DNA of 64,000 nt. Origin: Janthinobacterium violaceinigrum. GTDB lineage: Bacteria; Pseudomonadota; Gammaproteobacteria; Burkholderiales; Burkholderiaceae_D. The stretch lies in contig NZ_WFLI01000007.1 in NCBI RefSeq assembly GCF_009208555.1, positions 156,498-220,497 of the forward strand, in the 5' to 3' direction. How positions within the stretch are numbered: position 1 is the first letter of the stretch; each line of letters begins with the position of its first letter. The position numbers were made by a program, and so were the translations under genes. The notes beneath the pieces were generated by a model, which made no database searches, was not told where the DNA came from, and worked only from the letters and a program-made list of their open reading frames with translations. Positions 52,320 to 62,151 of the stretch are shown here, piece by piece.

Positions 52320-53909
52320 ATGGATAGCCAGCGCCGCGTCTTCCTGCAAAGCGCTGCCCGCATAGCGTCCCTGGCCGCCGCCGGCAGCATGCTGTCCGGT
52401 TCCGGCGCGCGCGCGGCCACGCGCCTCAATGGCGCAGGCTATCCGTTTGCGCTGGGCGTCGCTTCCGGCTCGCCCTTGCCCGATGCCGTCGTGCTGTGGA
52501 CGCGCATCTGCCACGATCCGCTGCACGCCGCCGCCACGCCCGCCATCGCCTTGAGCGTGCGCTGGGAAGTGGCGGACGACGAAGCGTTCCGGCGCATCGT
52601 CGCCAAGGGGCAAGCCACGGCCACGCCCGCCCTCGCGCACAGCGTGCATGTGGACGTGGCAGGCCTGGCGCCCGGACGCTGGTACTGGTACCGTTTCATG
52701 CTGGGCGACGCCGTCAGCCCCGTGGGACGCACGCGCACGGCGCCCGCTGCCGATACCCTGCCCGCTTCGCTGAAGCTGGCCGTGGCCTCGTGCCAGCACT
52801 GGGAATTCGGCGCCTACGCGGCGCACCGGCATATCGCCGCGGCCGCGCCCGACCTGGTGGCCTTCCTCGGCGACTACATATATGAATGGGGGCCATACCA
52901 GCTGCAGCACCCGAGCCGGGCCGTGCGCACGCACGAAAGCTTTACCCTGGACGAATACCGCGCCCGCTACGCGCAATACAAGAGCGACAAGGATTTGCAG
53001 GGTGCGCACCTGGCCGCGCCATGGATCGTCACCTGGGATGACCATGAAGTGGCCAACGATTATGGCAATGATCGCGACGAGTTGCTCACGCCCACCTTTT
53101 TGCAGCGCCGCGCAGCCGCCTACCAGGCATTCTATGAACACATGCCGCTGCGCCTGCTGCCGCTGGGCCGGCGGGGCTATGTCGACATGCGCATCTACCA
53201 GCGCTATGACTGGGGCCGCCTGGCGCGCTTCCACGTGCTGGACGACCGGCAATACCGTGCCTATCACGCGTGCGCCAAGCCGGGCCGCGGCGGCTCCAAT
53301 TCCGTCACCACGCGCAGCTGCCCCGACTTGCTCAAGCCGCAACGCACGATGCTGGGCGAAGAACAGCAGCGCTGGCTGCAAGCGGGACTCGATACCTCTC
53401 CCGCGCACTGGAATATTTTGGCCCAGCAAACCCTGATGGCGCAATCGAGCCAGGTGCCCATCGTGCGGCCCGGCGACGAACGCATCTGGACCGATGGCTG
53501 GGATGGCTATCCGATGGCGCGCCAGCACCTGCTCGACGCCCTGCGCAGCAGCGGCGCGCGCAACCCGCTGGTGCTGTCGGGTGACGTGCATACCTTTTAT
53601 GCCACGGAACTGAGCCGCAACGCCATGCGCCCCGCCAGCAAGGATAATCCCGTGCTGGCCACCGAGTTTTGCGGCACCTCCATCACCTCGAGTTCACGCC
53701 CGCAGGCGCGCACGGAGCAGTACGTGGCGATGAATCCGCACATCCGCTACGGCCGCAGCGACAAGCGCGGCTACATGCTGCTGGACATCACGCCAGAGAA
53801 AACCACGGCCCTGTTCCAGGGCCTGGAGAATGTGCGCGACAGCGCGTCCCCCATCGCGACACTGGCCAGCTTCACCGTGCAGGACGGCAAGGCTGGCGTG
53901 CAGAGATAG
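52320..53909 (+). CDS. PhoD-like alkaline phosphatase/phosphodiesterase, Tat-exported
   Basis: 529 residues. The N-terminus MDSQRRVFLQSAARIASLAA is a twin-arginine signal with the RRVFLQ motif, so it is exported folded. The PhoD N-terminal domain has PFALGVASGSPLPDAVVLWTR, and the metallophosphatase core has VAFLGDYIYEWG, VTWDDHEVANDYG and LVLSGDVHTFYATEL, carrying the expected Asp, Asn and His metal ligands. The family uses Ca and Fe and hydrolyses phosphate mono- and diesters in the periplasm. It overlaps no gene; its 3' end is 3 bp from the convergent fadD stop. Confidence 0.9.
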   Translation: MDSQRRVFLQSAARIASLAAAGSMLSGSGARAATRLNGAGYPFALGVASGSPLPDAVVLWTRICHDPLHAAATPAIALSVRWEVADDEAFRRIVAKGQATATPALAHSVHVDVAGLAPGRWYWYRFMLGDAVSPVGRTRTAPAADTLPASLKLAVASCQHWEFGAYAAHRHIAAAAPDLVAFLGDYIYEWGPYQLQHPSRAVRTHESFTLDEYRARYAQYKSDKDLQGAHLAAPWIVTWDDHEVANDYGNDRDELLTPTFLQRRAAAYQAFYEHMPLRLLPLGRRGYVDMRIYQRYDWGRLARFHVLDDRQYRAYHACAKPGRGGSNSVTTRSCPDLLKPQRTMLGEEQQRWLQAGLDTSPAHWNILAQQTLMAQSSQVPIVRPGDERIWTDGWDGYPMARQHLLDALRSSGARNPLVLSGDVHTFYATELSRNAMRPASKDNPVLATEFCGTSITSSSRPQARTEQYVAMNPHIRYGRSDKRGYMLLDITPEKTTALFQGLENVRDSASPIATLASFTVQDGKAGVQR

Positions 53910-53912
53910 TAT

Positions 53913-55595
53913 TCAAGCCGCTTTCTTTTCGTCGCGCAATTGGCGGCGCAAGATCTTGCCGACATTGGTTTTCGGCAATTCATCGCGGAACTCGATGTAT
54001 TTCGGCTTCTTGTACGCCGTCAATTCATGCTTGCAATGCTCGCGGATCTGTTCCACCGTCAGGTTCGGATCCTTGCGTACGACGAACACTTTCACGGCTT
54101 CGCCCGAGTTGGCATCCGGCACGCCGATGCAGGCGCATTCCAGCACGCCCGGGCACGATGCAACCACGTCTTCCACTTCGTTCGGATACACATTGAAGCC
54201 GGACACGATGATCATGTCTTTCTTGCGGTCCACGATCTTCACATAGCCGCGCTCGTCCATGACGCCCACGTCGCCCGTCTTGAAATAGCCGTCGGCCGTC
54301 ATCGACTTGGCCGTCTCGTCCGGACGCTGCCAGTAGCCGGCCATCACTTGCGGGCCGCGCACGGCGATCTCGCCCGGCTCGCCCAGCGGCACTTCCACGC
54401 CATCGTCGTTGAGGATCGCCACTTCCGTCGAAGGGAAAGGCAAGCCGATGGTACCCGTGAATTCCGTGATGTCGACGCGGTTGCCCGTCACGACAGGCGA
54501 CGTTTCCGACATGCCATAGCCTTCGATCAGCGGACAGCCCGTCAGTTTCAGCCAGCGCTCGGCCACGTTGCGCTGCAGGGCCATGCCGCCGCCATTGCAC
54601 ACTTTGTAGCTGGAGAAATCGAGCTTGGCGAAGTCGGCATTGTTCAGCAGCGCGTTGTACAGGGTATTGACGGCCGGGAAGACGACGATCTTGTGCTTGG
54701 ACAATTCCTTGACGAAACCGGGAATGTCGCGCGGGTTGGGAATCAGCACGTTCAAGCCGCCCACGCGCATGCCCATCAGGGCGCTGACCGTCAGCGAATA
54801 GATGTGATACAGGGGCAAGGCGCACATGAAGCCCATCGAGGTGGCGCGCATTTCCTTGGTCATCACGGGTGAAATCCACGCCTCGTTTTGCAGCACGTTG
54901 GCGATCACGTTACGGTGCAACAGCATCGCGCCCTTCGACACGCCCGTCGTGCCGCCCGTGTATTGCAGGAAGACAATATCGTCATGGCCTTGCTGCACCG
55001 GCGTGAGTGTCAAACGGGAACCCTCGGCCAGCATCTTGTTGAAACCGATGGCGCTCGGCAGGGAAAACGCAGGCACCATTTTCTTGATCTTGCGCACGAC
55101 GAAGTTGACGATGGTGCCCTTCACGCCGCCCAGCAAGTCGCCCATGGTGGCCACGATCACATGCTTGACCTGCGTGTGCGGCAGCACTTGCTCCACCGTG
55201 GTGGCGAAGTTTTCCAGCACGATGATCGCCTCGCTGCCCGAATCGATCAGCTGGTGCTGCAATTCGCGCGGCGTGTACAGCGGATTGACATTGACCACCG
55301 TGTAGCCGGCGCGCAGGATCGCCGCCATCGCCACCGGATACTGCAGCACGTTCGGCAGCATGATCGCCACGCGCGCACCCGTTTTCAGACCCTTGCTTTG
55401 CAGCCAGGCCCCCATCTGCAGCGACAGCTTGTCGAGCTCGCGGTAAGTGAGGAATTTATCCATGCACACGAAAGCGTTGCGGTCCGCATATTTCTGGAAC
55501 GACTCTTCCAGCAAATGCGTCACGGAACGGTACTGCGTGCAGTCGATCTCTGCGGGAACGCTGTCCGGGTACGACTTCAACCAAATCTTGTCCAT
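53913..55595 (-). CDS. fadD: Long-chain acyl-CoA synthetase (paralogue 1)
   Basis: 560 residues, against 561 in E. coli FadD. The P-loop/AMP motif YTGGTTGVSKGAMLLHRN, the adenylate motif IEGYGMSETSPV and the FACS signature GYFKTGDVGVMDERGYVKIV-DRKKDMIIVSGFNVYPNEVE are all present, with the catalytic Lys near the C-terminus in LPKTNVGKILRRQLRDE. It activates long-chain fatty acids to acyl-CoA at the inner membrane. GAGG lies 6 nt before the ATG at 55595. It follows its paralogue by 60 bp and is about 70% similar by eye, which points to a tandem duplication. Confidence 0.93.
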   Translation of the reverse strand: MDKIWLKSYPDSVPAEIDCTQYRSVTHLLEESFQKYADRNAFVCMDKFLTYRELDKLSLQMGAWLQSKGLKTGARVAIMLPNVLQYPVAMAAILRAGYTVVNVNPLYTPRELQHQLIDSGSEAIIVLENFATTVEQVLPHTQVKHVIVATMGDLLGGVKGTIVNFVVRKIKKMVPAFSLPSAIGFNKMLAEGSRLTLTPVQQGHDDIVFLQYTGGTTGVSKGAMLLHRNVIANVLQNEAWISPVMTKEMRATSMGFMCALPLYHIYSLTVSALMGMRVGGLNVLIPNPRDIPGFVKELSKHKIVVFPAVNTLYNALLNNADFAKLDFSSYKVCNGGGMALQRNVAERWLKLTGCPLIEGYGMSETSPVVTGNRVDITEFTGTIGLPFPSTEVAILNDDGVEVPLGEPGEIAVRGPQVMAGYWQRPDETAKSMTADGYFKTGDVGVMDERGYVKIVDRKKDMIIVSGFNVYPNEVEDVVASCPGVLECACIGVPDANSGEAVKVFVVRKDPNLTVEQIREHCKHELTAYKKPKYIEFRDELPKTNVGKILRRQLRDEKKAA

Positions 55596-55655
55596 CAATT
55601 GCCTCATCTTTATCTGTATTGAAGGGGGTGCCGCCTTGGGCGCCCCCGGCACTGT

Positions 55656-57338
55656 TTATGCTGCTATCTTCGTTTCGTCACGCAGGGCGCGACGCAAAAT
55701 CTTGCCGACATTGGTCTTCGGCAGTTCATCGCGGAACTCGATATATTTCGGCCGCTTGTAACCCGTGAATTGCTCCTTGCAATACGCGGCCAGCACGGCC
55801 TGGGTCAGGTTCGGATCCTTGCGCACCACAAACACTTTCACGGCCTCGCCCGAATGCTCGTCAGGCACGCCCACGCAGGCGCACTCGAGCACGCCCGGGT
55901 GGGCCGCGATGACGGCTTCGACTTCGTTCGGATAGACGTTGAAGCCGGAGACGAGAATCATGTCTTTCTTGCGGTCCACGATCTTCACGTAGCCGCGCTC
56001 ATCCATGATGCCCACGTCGCCCGATTTGAAGTAACCGTCGGGTGTCATGACCTTGGCCGTTTCATCGGGACGGTTCCAGTAGCCGCTCATCACTTGCGGG
56101 CCGCGGATGCCGATCTCGCCCGTCTGGCCCAGCGGTACTTCCTTGCCGTCATCGTCGAGGATGGCGATATCGGTCGACGGCACGGGCAAGCCGATGGTGC
56201 CCGAGAACTCCGTGCTGTCGGCGCGGTTGCAGGTGGCGACGGGCGACGTTTCCGACAGGCCATAACCTTCGATGATGGACACGCCCGTCACTTGCAGCCA
56301 CTTGTCATTGACGGCTTGCTGCACCGCCATGCCGCCGCCATTGGCGATCTTCAAGCCCGAGAAATCGAGCTTGGCAAAGTCGGGATGATTGACCAGCGCG
56401 TTATACAGCGTATTAACCGCCGGTAACAAGTTGAATTTGTACTTGCCCAGCTCCTTGATCAGGCCCGGGATATCGCGCGGATTCGGGATCAGGATATTCA
56501 GTGCGCCCACGCGCGTGCCCCACATCGCGCACGCCGTCAGCGCAAAGATATGGTACAGCGGCAGGGCGCAGACGATGATCAGCTGCTCCTTGCTGTTCTG
56601 GTCGAGCGCTGCGCCCGACCACGCTTCGCTTTGCAGCACATTGGCGATCACATTGCGGTGGCTCAGGGTCGCGCCCTTCGACACGCCCGTGGTGCCGCCC
56701 GTGTATTGCAGGAAGGCGGCGTCGTTGATGCTCAGCTCGACCGGCGTGAGTTTCATGCGGCTGCCCAGCGCCAGCGCCTGCTTGAAACGCATGGCGTTCG
56801 GCAAGGAATACGCAGGCACCATCTTCTTGACGTTGCGCACGACAAAATTGACGATCATGCCCTTCAAGCCGCCCAGCATTTCGCCCATGCTGGCGACGAC
56901 GATGTGCTTGACGGCCGTCTTGCTCAGCACTTGCTCCAGGGTATGGGCAAAGTTTTCCAGCACGATGATGGCTTCGCTGCCCGAATCGTTGAGCTGGTGC
57001 TCGAGTTCGCGCGGCGTGTACAGCGGGTTGACGTTCACCACCGTGTAGCCGGCGCGCAGCACGGCGGCCAGGGCCACCGGATACTGCAGCACGTTCGGCA
57101 TCATCAGGGCAACTCTGGCCCCTTTTTTCAAGCCGCGGCTTTGCAGCCAGGCCCCCAGCTGGCGCGAATAGGTGTCGAGTTCGGCATAGGTAAGAAATTT
57201 GTCCATGCAGACATAGGCATTGCGGTCTGCATATTTCTGAAACGCTTCTTCCAGCACATGCACCAGCGAACGATATTGATCAGGATCGATGTCGGCGGGA
57301 ACGCCGGGAGGATACGACTTCAGCCAAATTTTTTCCAT
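55656..57338 (-). CDS. fadD: Long-chain acyl-CoA synthetase (paralogue 2)
   Basis: 560 residues, the same length as the gene that follows, and with all the same motifs: YTGGTTGVSKGATLSHRN, IEGYGLSETSPVATCNRADS, GYFKSGDVGIMDERGYVKIV and LPKTNVGKILRRALRDE. Residues that differ cluster in the substrate-side region (about 180-330), for example SINDAAFLQ against QGHDDIVFLQ. Different chain-length preference or regulation is possible. AGAGG lies 6 nt before the ATG. It is the upstream member of a two-gene unit. No terminator or clear promoter was recognised in the 276 bp upstream. Confidence 0.93.
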   Translation of the reverse strand: MEKIWLKSYPPGVPADIDPDQYRSLVHVLEEAFQKYADRNAYVCMDKFLTYAELDTYSRQLGAWLQSRGLKKGARVALMMPNVLQYPVALAAVLRAGYTVVNVNPLYTPRELEHQLNDSGSEAIIVLENFAHTLEQVLSKTAVKHIVVASMGEMLGGLKGMIVNFVVRNVKKMVPAYSLPNAMRFKQALALGSRMKLTPVELSINDAAFLQYTGGTTGVSKGATLSHRNVIANVLQSEAWSGAALDQNSKEQLIIVCALPLYHIFALTACAMWGTRVGALNILIPNPRDIPGLIKELGKYKFNLLPAVNTLYNALVNHPDFAKLDFSGLKIANGGGMAVQQAVNDKWLQVTGVSIIEGYGLSETSPVATCNRADSTEFSGTIGLPVPSTDIAILDDDGKEVPLGQTGEIGIRGPQVMSGYWNRPDETAKVMTPDGYFKSGDVGIMDERGYVKIVDRKKDMILVSGFNVYPNEVEAVIAAHPGVLECACVGVPDEHSGEAVKVFVVRKDPNLTQAVLAAYCKEQFTGYKRPKYIEFRDELPKTNVGKILRRALRDETKIAA

Positions 57339-57614
57339 CCTGTGCCTCTTGTCTCGAATAATCGTGGGGGAGCCGGCGCACCCTGCCGGCGCGGATCATT
57401 GCTGCGGATTCTGTCGTCCGGCAGTCAGTTTGAGCATTCTGACGAGCATTTGCTCTATGCTACTAATGCGATGCTATCGGGCGCCGCGCTTCCATGCAAG
57501 CGCTTTCAACAGTATTCGAGCGGCAACTCTAGGGGCTTTTTATGCTGCAATGCAGCATGATAAATACACTGTTACAGGATCGTTTGCCTTGGCGCGCGAG
57601 ACAATCTTTACGGG

Positions 57615-58673
57615 TCAGGGGCTGGACAATTGTTCCAGCGCACGCCTGCGCTCAGGCTTATTCATCTGGGCCATTGTGTGCACTGCAGCATAAAAAGCAC
57701 GAAAGTTCTTTTTTTCTTCCAGCAATTTTTTGAAGGCAGGCAAAAATTCATTGTAGGTAGACACGGAAGCCAGGTGCGCATTGCTCAATGGCTGCTCGAA
57801 CCAGCGGTCATAACCGGCAAAACCACCCCAGCGCTGCTTCAGTACCTGATACGCATCTTTCAATGCCGCAAACACCTGCGCCTTGCGCGCGCGCTTGTCC
57901 GCATCGCTGGCGTCGCTGGCATACACGGCCTCCAGTCGCCCCCGGTATTGCAGCAGCAAGGCCAGAAAATCCTGGCGCCGCGCCGCGTACTGGGCATACG
58001 ACGCGCGCATGGCGTCATTGCCCTCGCGCGCCAGCCAGCGCTGCACACCCGCCTCTTCCACCGCGCCGGCAAACGACTCGTTGAAGGCCGAATCGCCGGG
58101 CACGTACACCACCTGATGCGCCAGTTCATGGAAAATCAGGCGCGCCAGTTCCGCATCGTTGTAATTGATAAAGGTCGACAGCAGGGGATCGTCGAACCAG
58201 CCCAGGGTGGAATACGCGGGCACGCCGCCCACCTGCACGTCGTAATGCTGGGCGCGCAACTGCTCGGCATACGCGAGCGCCTCGTCCTTGCTGTAATAGC
58301 CGCGATAGCTGACGCAGCCGGCAATGGGAAAACACCATTGCAGCGGCTGCAGCGACAATTCCGGCGTGGCCACCACGTTCCACAGCACGAACGGTCGCCG
58401 CAGGGCCGCGTAGTTCTTGTAGCTGCCGTTGTCGGGCAAGTCCAGCTCGCTGACGGCAAAGCGGCGGATCTGCTGCGCCTTGGCCAGGCGCACCTTCAGG
58501 CGCGGCTCGGTGGCCGGATCATCGAGCCAGTCGCCGATGGGCCGCGCGCCGGACCACAAGGCATATTGCCCCTGCGCCGCTTGCGTGTAGTAGCGCAGCT
58601 GCGTGCAGCCGCCCAGCAGCATGCACAAGCTGCCGACAAGCAGCCGGGCGGGCCAGCGCGCCAGCGCATTCAC
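57615..58673 (-). CDS. Lipoprotein aminopeptidase (COG4324-like zinc peptidase)
   Basis: 352 residues. The start sequence ends in LLGGC, a lipobox, so the protein is a lipoprotein. The zinc site is HELAHQVVYVPGDSAFNESFA (HExxH plus downstream Glu, about residues 180-201), typical of COG4324 predicted aminopeptidases. YSTLGWFDDPLLSTFINY precedes it. The start is GTG at 58673, one base after the stop of the molybdopterin gene, with AAAGG inside that gene's end, so the two are coupled. An ATG at 58669 is out of frame. Its 3' end is at 57615, and the downstream 276 bp contain no recognised gene. Confidence 0.85.
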   Translation of the reverse strand: MNALARWPARLLVGSLCMLLGGCTQLRYYTQAAQGQYALWSGARPIGDWLDDPATEPRLKVRLAKAQQIRRFAVSELDLPDNGSYKNYAALRRPFVLWNVVATPELSLQPLQWCFPIAGCVSYRGYYSKDEALAYAEQLRAQHYDVQVGGVPAYSTLGWFDDPLLSTFINYNDAELARLIFHELAHQVVYVPGDSAFNESFAGAVEEAGVQRWLAREGNDAMRASYAQYAARRQDFLALLLQYRGRLEAVYASDASDADKRARKAQVFAALKDAYQVLKQRWGGFAGYDRWFEQPLSNAHLASVSTYNEFLPAFKKLLEEKKNFRAFYAAVHTMAQMNKPERRRALEQLSSP

Positions 58674-58674
58674 C

Positions 58675-60750
58675 TCAGCCGGCCTTTTCCACTTCGACCA
58701 GCGTATCGTAAAAGGTGGGCGCGCGGCCCATGTCCGTCAAGCGCTGGCTGGTCACTTCATTGGCGTTCTTGCCATCGCTGGCCAGTTTCTTCCACCACAC
58801 GGACAAGCCCACGACCAGGCCACGTCTCGCCTTGTCCGTGACCCGGGCCTTGGCAACAAAACTGCCGCGGTCATTGAAGATGCGCACCATGTCGCCGGCC
58901 GCGATGCCGCGCGTGGCGCCATCGTCGGGGTGGATATCGAGGTGCGGCTCGCCTTCGGCCGCGCGCAGGCTTTTCACGTTGACGAAGGTGGAGTTGAGGA
59001 AATTGCGCGCGGGCGGCGAAATCATGGCCAGCGGATAGCGGGCCGCCAGCGCGGGATTGCTGGCCAGCGATTCATGCGGTGCGATATACGTGGGCAGGGG
59101 ATCGAGGCCCGCCTGCGCCATGGCTTCCGAATAAAACTCGCACTTGCCCGACGGCGTCGGAAAGCCCCCCTCGGCAAACGGCGCCTCGGGCATGGCCAGC
59201 TTTTGCCAGCCCGTGCGTTTCAGCGATTCCCAGTCGAAATGCACGGCGCGCGCATCCGTCGCATCGAATGCCTTGGCCGCCAGCGCATCGTCGCTTTCCT
59301 GGAAGCACGGGTCATCAAAGCCCATGTATTGGGCCAGCAGGCGGAAGATTTCCGTATTCGCCTTTGCTTCGCCCAGCGGCGCCACGGCCGCATTGTTCGC
59401 CATCATGTACAGGTGGCCATAGGTGGCATGCGTATCGACGTGTTCCAGCTGCGTGGTGGCGGGCAGCACGATGTCGGCGTAGTCGACAGTATCGGTCTGG
59501 AAATGTTCGAGCACGACCGTAAACAAGTCTTCGCGGGCAAAGCCCTGCGCCACTTTCGAGGAATCGGGCGCCACCGCCAGCGGATTCGAGTTGTAGACGA
59601 TCACGGCTTCCACTTGCGGGCCAAAGTCGGGCGAGCTGGCTTTCAGCAGATCGTCGCCGATGGTGCTCATGTTGATGGTGCGTGGCGTGCCTTTCAACAA
59701 ATCGGGCCGCTGCAAGGCCTTGCGGTTGATGGGGAAGGACCCCGAGCTCGACAGCTGCATGCCGCCGGCAGGGTGGCGCCAGGCGCCTGTCAGGGCGGGC
59801 AGGCAGGCGATGTTACGCACCGCCATGCCGCCCCCATGCACGCGCTGCACGCCGTAGTTGGTACGGATGGCGGCACCCTCGCCAGAGCGGCATGCCTGGC
59901 CGTACAGGCGCGCCAGTTCCACCACTTCCGTGGCCGTGATGCCGCACACCTCGGCCACGCGTTCGGGCGGCCATTCCAGCGCACGCTGATGCAAACCATC
60001 ATAGCCCACGGTGTAGCGTTCGATGTAGTCATGATCGAGCCAGTCTTCGGCAATCAGGACATGCATCAAACCCAGTGCCAGTGCTGCATCGGTGCCCGGC
60101 AGCAAGGCGACGTGCTGATGGCATTTTTCCGCCGTCAGCGAGCGGTAGGGGTCGATGGCGATCAGCGTGGCGCCATTGCGCTTGGCCTCTTGCGCGCGCA
60201 TCCAGAAGTGCAAATTCGAGGCGATCGGGTTGCCGCCCCAGATGATGATCAACTTGGCGCTCTGAAACTGTTCCAGGTCCGTGCCGATGCTGGCACCCAC
60301 CGTGTAGCGGTAGCCCGTGGCGCCGGCCGAGGCGCAGATGGTGCGGTCCAGCAAGGAAGCACCGAGCTGATTAAAAAAACGCGACGACATCGATTCGCCC
60401 TGCACCAGCCCCATGGTGCCGCAGTAGCTGTACGGCAAGATTGCCTGCGGATCGCGCGCGGCAATCGGTTTCAATCGGGCCGCGATGGTCTGCAATGCCT
60501 CCTCCCAGCTGATGCGCTCGAACTTGCCCTCTCCCTTCCTGCCCACGCGGCGCAGCGGATGCAGCAGCCGGTCCGCATGGTAGGTGCGTTCCGTGAAGCG
60601 CGACACCTTGGTGCACAGCACGCCAGCCGTGGTGGGATGGTCAGGATCGCCCTTGACGGCGGTTGCCACGCCATCGGTCACGGTAACCAGCAAGGCGCAG
60701 GTATCAGGGCAGTCGAGCGGGCAGGCGGCGCGCACGTGGGTGGTGGTCAT
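58675..60750 (-). CDS. Molybdopterin-dependent oxidoreductase with N-terminal 4Fe-4S site
   Basis: 691 residues of the BisC/NarB/FdhF superfamily. The N-terminus has Cys10, Cys14 and Cys18 in CPLDCPDTC and Cys46 in GVLCTKVSRF, a full 4Fe-4S motif of C-x3-C-x3-C-x27-C type. The molybdopterin domain follows with IIIWGGNPIASNLHFW and IDPYRSLTAEKCHQHV, and the C-terminal dinucleotide-binding domain (about 570-691) has HLDIHPDDGATRGIAAGDMV. The subunit appears monomeric, with no membrane or FeS partner gene nearby. The substrate is unknown. No Tat signal is present, so it is probably cytoplasmic. It is translationally linked to the aminopeptidase downstream. Confidence 0.87.
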   Translation of the reverse strand: MTTTHVRAACPLDCPDTCALLVTVTDGVATAVKGDPDHPTTAGVLCTKVSRFTERTYHADRLLHPLRRVGRKGEGKFERISWEEALQTIAARLKPIAARDPQAILPYSYCGTMGLVQGESMSSRFFNQLGASLLDRTICASAGATGYRYTVGASIGTDLEQFQSAKLIIIWGGNPIASNLHFWMRAQEAKRNGATLIAIDPYRSLTAEKCHQHVALLPGTDAALALGLMHVLIAEDWLDHDYIERYTVGYDGLHQRALEWPPERVAEVCGITATEVVELARLYGQACRSGEGAAIRTNYGVQRVHGGGMAVRNIACLPALTGAWRHPAGGMQLSSSGSFPINRKALQRPDLLKGTPRTINMSTIGDDLLKASSPDFGPQVEAVIVYNSNPLAVAPDSSKVAQGFAREDLFTVVLEHFQTDTVDYADIVLPATTQLEHVDTHATYGHLYMMANNAAVAPLGEAKANTEIFRLLAQYMGFDDPCFQESDDALAAKAFDATDARAVHFDWESLKRTGWQKLAMPEAPFAEGGFPTPSGKCEFYSEAMAQAGLDPLPTYIAPHESLASNPALAARYPLAMISPPARNFLNSTFVNVKSLRAAEGEPHLDIHPDDGATRGIAAGDMVRIFNDRGSFVAKARVTDKARRGLVVGLSVWWKKLASDGKNANEVTSQRLTDMGRAPTFYDTLVEVEKAG

Positions 60751-60956
60751 GGGGCAATCCAAAAACGTTGGGGGAAGGCGATACTGTAAACCATTCCGCC
60801 CGCTTGCTGTTGGCGCCATGGCAAGCACGTCCGTGCGCTGGATTTCCCCGGCAAACAAGGGCTACAATGCATTATTAGCCGCGCCTGTTTTTGATCAAAC
60901 AAGCGCGGTCCGGCGCGCCATACATTGCTGCGTGCCAGCATCCACAGGAGAGTCCG

Positions 60957-62150
60957 ATGAAACTAGTTGATCCCATCTTGGCGTTTCAATCCGAGCTGCA
61001 AGGTATCCGCCGCGACCTGCACGCGCATCCCGAGCTGTGCTATGAAGAACAGCGCACCTCGGACGTCGTTGCTGCCAAACTGACGGAATGGGGCATTCCC
61101 GTGGTGCGCGGCCTGGGCCGCACTGGCGTGGTCGGCATCATCCAGCATGGCACGTCCAAGCGCGCCATCGGCCTGCGCGCCGACATGGATGCCTTGCCCA
61201 TGCAGGAAATGAATACCTTCGAACACGCGTCGCGCCACCCGGGCAAGATGCACGCCTGCGGCCACGACGGCCACACGGCCATGCTGCTGGGCGCGGCCCA
61301 TTACCTGGCGCAGCACCGCAACTTCGACGGCACCGTGTACCTGGTCTTCCAGCCGGCGGAAGAAGGCGGCGCCGGCGCCCGTGAAATGATCGAAGATGGC
61401 TTGTTTACCCGCTTTCCCATGGATGCCATCTACGGCATGCACAACTGGCCCGGTGCCGAAACGGGTACCCTGAGCGTGGTGGAAGGGCCGATGATGGCCT
61501 CCAGCAATGAATTCCACGTCACCGTCAAAGGCAAGGGCGCGCACGCGGCCCAGCCCCACAAGGGCATCGACCCCGTGATGGTGGCCGTGCAAATCGCGCA
61601 AAGCTGGCAAACCGTCATCACGCGCAACAAGAGCCCGCTCGACACGGCTGTGCTGTCGATCACGCAAATCCATGCGGGCAGCGCCACCAATGTGATCCCC
61701 GACGACGCCAGCCTGGTCGGCACCGTGCGCACCTTCACCACGCCCGTGCTGGACTTGATCGAGGAGCGCATGCGCGAGATCGCCGTGCACACGGCCGCCG
61801 CCTTTGGCGCGGAAGTCGATTTCCACTTCAAGCGCAACTATCCGCCGCTGGTCAACCACGCGAAAGAAACGGCGTTTGCCGTCGACGTGATGAAAAGCGT
61901 GGTGGGAGCGGACAAGGTCAACGCGAATGTGGAACCGACCATGGGCGCGGAAGACTTCGCCTTCTTCCTGCAAGAAAAAGCCGGCTGCTACATCTTCATC
62001 GGCAATGGCGATGGCGAACACCGCGATGGCGGCCACGGCCTGGGTCCATGCGTCTTGCACAATGGCAGCTACGACTTCAACGACAATCTGCTGCCCATCG
62101 GCGCCAGTTTCTGGGTCAAGCTGGCCGAAGCGAGCCTGCCCGTCGCGTGA
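60957..62150 (+). CDS. M20 family amidohydrolase (hippurate hydrolase-like)
   Basis: 397 residues of the M20D peptidase family. RRDLHAHPELCYEEQRTSDV, GLRADMDALPMQEMNTFEHA, MHACGHDGHTAMLLGAAHYL (metal Cys/His) and FQPAEEGGAGAREMIEDGLF (Glu ligands) are the family signatures. The dimerisation domain lies at about 185-300, and GAEDFAFFLQEKAGCYIFIG (Glu/Asp) ends the active site. It cleaves N-acyl amino acids such as hippurate or N-acetyl-amino acids. The start at 60957 has CAGGAG 6 nt upstream. It is divergent from the molybdopterin gene and convergent with the next dehydrogenase gene (1 bp apart). Confidence 0.92.
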   Translation: MKLVDPILAFQSELQGIRRDLHAHPELCYEEQRTSDVVAAKLTEWGIPVVRGLGRTGVVGIIQHGTSKRAIGLRADMDALPMQEMNTFEHASRHPGKMHACGHDGHTAMLLGAAHYLAQHRNFDGTVYLVFQPAEEGGAGAREMIEDGLFTRFPMDAIYGMHNWPGAETGTLSVVEGPMMASSNEFHVTVKGKGAHAAQPHKGIDPVMVAVQIAQSWQTVITRNKSPLDTAVLSITQIHAGSATNVIPDDASLVGTVRTFTTPVLDLIEERMREIAVHTAAAFGAEVDFHFKRNYPPLVNHAKETAFAVDVMKSVVGADKVNANVEPTMGAEDFAFFLQEKAGCYIFIGNGDGEHRDGGHGLGPCVLHNGSYDFNDNLLPIGASFWVKLAEASLPVA

Positions 62151-62151
62151 A

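Noticed and set aside
57542..57558. Perfect hairpin ATGCTGC-AAT-GCAGCAT after the aminopeptidase gene, considered as a terminator
   Set aside because: No T-run follows the stem on the minus strand, and it is only 7 bp, so it is not supported as an intrinsic terminator.
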